From Flavobacteriales bacterium UBA2040 (GTDB lineage Bacteria; Bacteroidota; Bacteroidia; Flavobacteriales_D; Crocinitomicaceae), in NCBI GenBank assembly GCA_002332715.1, contig DDBE01000139.1, positions 264-6,763 on the forward strand: 6,500 nucleotides of DNA, read 5' to 3'. The notes below the pieces were generated by a model. It did no database searches. It was not told where the DNA came from and saw only the letters and a program-made list of their open reading frames with translations. Below, in pieces: positions 3,852 through 6,500 of this stretch. Both the position numbers and the translations under genes were made by a program. The stretch's first letter is position 1; each line of letters starts with the position of its first letter.

Positions 3852-6500
3852 ATGGCGGTAAGACCAACAAGATTAGGAAAAGCAGCAGGTGAACTCAACG
3901 TAGGGATCCAGAATTTAGTGGAGCATTTGGAATCCAAAGGAATCAATGTTGATTCTAATCCGAATACAAAATTAGCACCCGAACATTTCGAGATGCTTTG
4001 TACAGAATTTGCCGCTGATTCAGCTTTGAAAGAAAAAACAAAACAAGTAATTCCAACGCGTGAAAAGAGAGAAACGATTTCTATTCGAGATCAACGTGCT
4101 GAGGCTGAACCTGCTCCAGTAGAAAAGGAACCAGAACCAGTTAAGGCGTCAGAACCAGTTGTTGTCCCTGATCCTGTCATTGAAGAAGAGAAAGTAGAAG
4201 TTGTTGCTGAGACTCCAAAAGAAGAACCGAAAGAGAAACCTAAGGTTGAAGCTGAGGAAAAACTAAAAGTTGAATCGACATCTGACGTAAAAGTTTTAGG
4301 TAAAATTGACCTAGACAGTATCAACGCGAAGACACGACCTAGTAAGAAATCAAAAGAAGACAAAGAGGCTGAAAAAGCGGCATCTGCAGAAGCATCTAAG
4401 AAAATTTTTGAAGCCAACAAGCCAAAGATTGCTGAAAAACCAAAGTCAGAAGAAAAACCTGAAGACGCAGTAAAACCAATAGAAACTATTCGTGCATTAA
4501 CAAAATCGATTTCTGGGCCTACAGTAGTTGGAAAGATAGTATTGCCTGTTGATCGACCAAAAACGAGCAGCAGATCGAATGATAACGCAGATCGAAAGAA
4601 AAGAAAACGTATCAAAAAAGTGGATACCGCGAAAAGTGGAGGTGGAGGTGTCGGAAGACCCCAAATTGGAAACAATCGCTTCAACAAAGATCGTACGCCC
4701 AAAGCGGAGATTACAGAAAAAGATATCCAAAAAGAAATTAAGGATACTTTGGCGAGACTTTCGAATAAAGGAGGTAAGTCGAAAGCATCCAAAAACCGAC
4801 GTTCCAAACGTGAAGTAAACGCTCAGAAGCGTGAAATGGAGGAAATGGAACAACAAGCGCAAGAAAGATTCTTGAAGCTGACGGAATTCGTTACTGTTTC
4901 TGAGTTGGCCTCTATGATGGGCGTTCAGTCCACTCAAGTTATTTCAGCTTGTATGACCTTAGGAATTTTTGCTTCCATCAACCAAAGGTTGGATGCGGAA
5001 ACAATTCAAATCGTTGCTGAAGAATTTGGATACCAAACTGAATTCGTTTCTGCCGAAGTACAAGAGTCTATTCCTGTAGTAGAAGACAAACCAGAAGATT
5101 TAGTTCCTCGTTCACCGATTATCACGGTTATGGGTCACGTTGATCATGGTAAAACATCATTGCTGGATAGAATTCGAAACGAAAACGTTACCGAAGGTGA
5201 AGCTGGAGGAATTACACAGCATATTGGTGCTTACTCCGTGGAATTGAAGAACGGTCGTAAATTGACTTTCTTAGATACACCGGGTCACGAAGCTTTTACC
5301 GCCATGCGTGCTCGTGGTGCACAAGTCACGGATGTTGCCGTTATTATAGTTGCAGCGGATGATGATGTGATGCCTCAAACGAAAGAGGCTATTTCTCACG
5401 CGCAAGCTGCAGATGTACCTATGGTTTTTGCGATTAATAAAATCGATAAACCAGGGGCGAATCCAGATAAAGTAAAAGAACAATTGTCCAATATGAATAT
5501 TTTGGTGGAAGATTGGGGGGGAAAATTCCAATGCCAAGAGATTTCAGCGAAACAAGGGCTAAACATTGAAGAATTACTTGAAAAAATATTACTTGAAGCA
5601 GATTTATTGGACTTGAAAGCAAATCCAAATAAAAATGCATTGGGCACAGTTATCGAATCATCGTTAGACAAAGGAAAAGGTTATGTGACCAATATGTTGG
5701 TTGAATCTGGAACTTTGAAAGTTGGAGATATTATGTTGGTAGGTAGAAATCATGGCCGTGTTCGCGCAATGCATGATGAACATGGTGCAAACCTTAAAGA
5801 GGCGGGACCTTCTACACCAGTTTCAATTCTTGGAATCAATGGAGCCCCTAGCGCCGGAGATAAGTTTTATGTAATGGAAGACGAGCGTGAATCACGTTCA
5901 ATTGCTACCAAAAGAGAACAATTATACCGTGAGCAAGGACTTCGTACAACGAAACACATTACTTTGGATGAGATCGGCCGTCGTTTGGCGATTGGAGACT
6001 TTAAAGAGTTGAACTTGATCGTTAAAGGGGATGTTGATGGATCTATCGAAGCCTTGGCAGATGCCTTGTTGAACTTATCGACTGAGCAAATTGCCGTTCG
6101 TATCGTTCACAAAGGTGTTGGAGCAATTTCCGAAGCAGATGTGAATTTAGCTTCTGCTTCAGATGCAATTATCATCGGTTTCCAAGTGAGACCGACTTTA
6201 GGAGCAAGAAAATTAGCGGATCAAGAAGAAATTGACGTTCGATTGTATTCTATTATCTACAAAGCGATAGATGAAATCAAAGCGGCAATGGAAGGAATGC
6301 TTTCTCCAGATATCGAAGAGAAAGTACTTGGTTCTGCAGAAATTCGCGAAACGTTCGATATTTCGAAAGTGGGCACGATTGCTGGTGTCTTTGTATTGGA
6401 CGGAATTATCAAACGTTCTTCGAAAATACGTGTTATTCGTGATGGAATTGTTGTTCACACAGGCGTATTAGGTTCATTGAAACGATTCAAAGACGACGTA
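3852..6500 (+). CDS. infB: Translation initiation factor IF-2 (3' end outside the window)
   Basis: The frame is open for 883 codons from the ATG at 3852 to the window edge; roughly 50-80 codons are missing. IF2 is the GTPase that places initiator fMet-tRNA on the 30S subunit and promotes subunit joining. Residues 1-60 (MAVRPTRLGKAAGEL onward) form the Bacteroidota-type N-terminal helical domain. A long, charged low-complexity linker (about 75-335) rich in Glu, Lys and Pro follows, with the related motifs VLGKIDL (148-154) and VVGKIVL (225-231) and a Gly-rich patch. The IF2_N-like domain lies at about 338-400. The GTPase domain shows GHVDHGKTS (428-436), GGITQH (452-457), DTPGHEAF (475-482), NKID (529-532) and SAK (565-567), all intact. 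Domain II and the C1 domain follow, and C2 is cut after LGSLKRFKDDV. No Shine-Dalgarno sequence is seen. It has its own candidate promoter (3794-3801) and probably also receives read-through from rimP-nusA. Confidence 0.97.
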   Translation, partial: MAVRPTRLGKAAGELNVGIQNLVEHLESKGINVDSNPNTKLAPEHFEMLCTEFAADSALKEKTKQVIPTREKRETISIRDQRAEAEPAPVEKEPEPVKASEPVVVPDPVIEEEKVEVVAETPKEEPKEKPKVEAEEKLKVESTSDVKVLGKIDLDSINAKTRPSKKSKEDKEAEKAASAEASKKIFEANKPKIAEKPKSEEKPEDAVKPIETIRALTKSISGPTVVGKIVLPVDRPKTSSRSNDNADRKKRKRIKKVDTAKSGGGGVGRPQIGNNRFNKDRTPKAEITEKDIQKEIKDTLARLSNKGGKSKASKNRRSKREVNAQKREMEEMEQQAQERFLKLTEFVTVSELASMMGVQSTQVISACMTLGIFASINQRLDAETIQIVAEEFGYQTEFVSAEVQESIPVVEDKPEDLVPRSPIITVMGHVDHGKTSLLDRIRNENVTEGEAGGITQHIGAYSVELKNGRKLTFLDTPGHEAFTAMRARGAQVTDVAVIIVAADDDVMPQTKEAISHAQAADVPMVFAINKIDKPGANPDKVKEQLSNMNILVEDWGGKFQCQEISAKQGLNIEELLEKILLEADLLDLKANPNKNALGTVIESSLDKGKGYVTNMLVESGTLKVGDIMLVGRNHGRVRAMHDEHGANLKEAGPSTPVSILGINGAPSAGDKFYVMEDERESRSIATKREQLYREQGLRTTKHITLDEIGRRLAIGDFKELNLIVKGDVDGSIEALADALLNLSTEQIAVRIVHKGVGAISEADVNLASASDAIIIGFQVRPTLGARKLADQEEIDVRLYSIIYKAIDEIKAAMEGMLSPDIEEKVLGSAEIRETFDISKVGTIAGVFVLDGIIKRSSKIRVIRDGIVVHTGVLGSLKRFKDDV

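Noticed and set aside
4091..4807. Minus-strand 238-codon frame opposite infB, very rich in Ser and Phe
   Set aside because: It is the antisense of the Glu/Lys/Pro-rich low-complexity linker of IF2, which naturally leaves the opposite strand open; it has no recognisable domain.

Overview
The window looks like a chromosomal segment of a Bacteroidota bacterium, most likely in the Flavobacteriales (a Fluviicola/Crocinitomicaceae-like lineage is my best guess; it rests on protein style, not on a search). Four things point there: low G+C, several near-perfect Bacteroidota sigma-A promoter -7 boxes (TAnnTTTG), start codons mostly without strong Shine-Dalgarno sequences, and a rimP-nusA-infB block whose IF2 has a Bacteroidota-style N-terminus. 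No insertion sequence, phage gene, CRISPR array, rRNA or tRNA was seen.

Left part, minus strand, read from about 1675 down to 1: a DUF3109 (YkgJ-like, cysteine-rich) protein gene at 1091-1675. It is followed without a gap (TAATG stop/start overlap) by a polytopic membrane-protein gene whose reading frame is broken once near its 5' end: the N-terminal piece is 1011-1091 and the main body is 374-1042. A separately promoted gene for a secreted protein with an N-terminal NLVPDPGFE motif follows and runs off the left edge (1-264). Its putative promoter overlaps a perfect 7+7 bp inverted repeat.

Right part, plus strand, from about 1730 to the right edge: a divergent promoter (TTG, 19 bp, TACATTTG) drives rimP (1822-2298), nusA (2305-3540) and infB (3852 to beyond 6500). 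RimP matures the 30S subunit, NusA controls pausing, termination and antitermination of RNA polymerase, and IF2 delivers initiator tRNA, so this is a transcription/translation machinery operon. Two regulatory points stand out. First, a strong terminator-like hairpin with a U-tract lies in the rimP leader only 8 nt before the start codon, where there is no upstream gene to terminate; it is a good candidate for an attenuator, possibly under NusA autocontrol. Second, nusA and infB are separated by 311 bp that hold a second perfect -7 box (TACATTTG) and a set of long, mutually overlapping complementary segments.

I did not find a clearly new defence or mobile system. The points most worth a second look are the rimP leader attenuator, the structured nusA-infB spacer, and the frameshifted membrane gene coupled to the DUF3109 gene.
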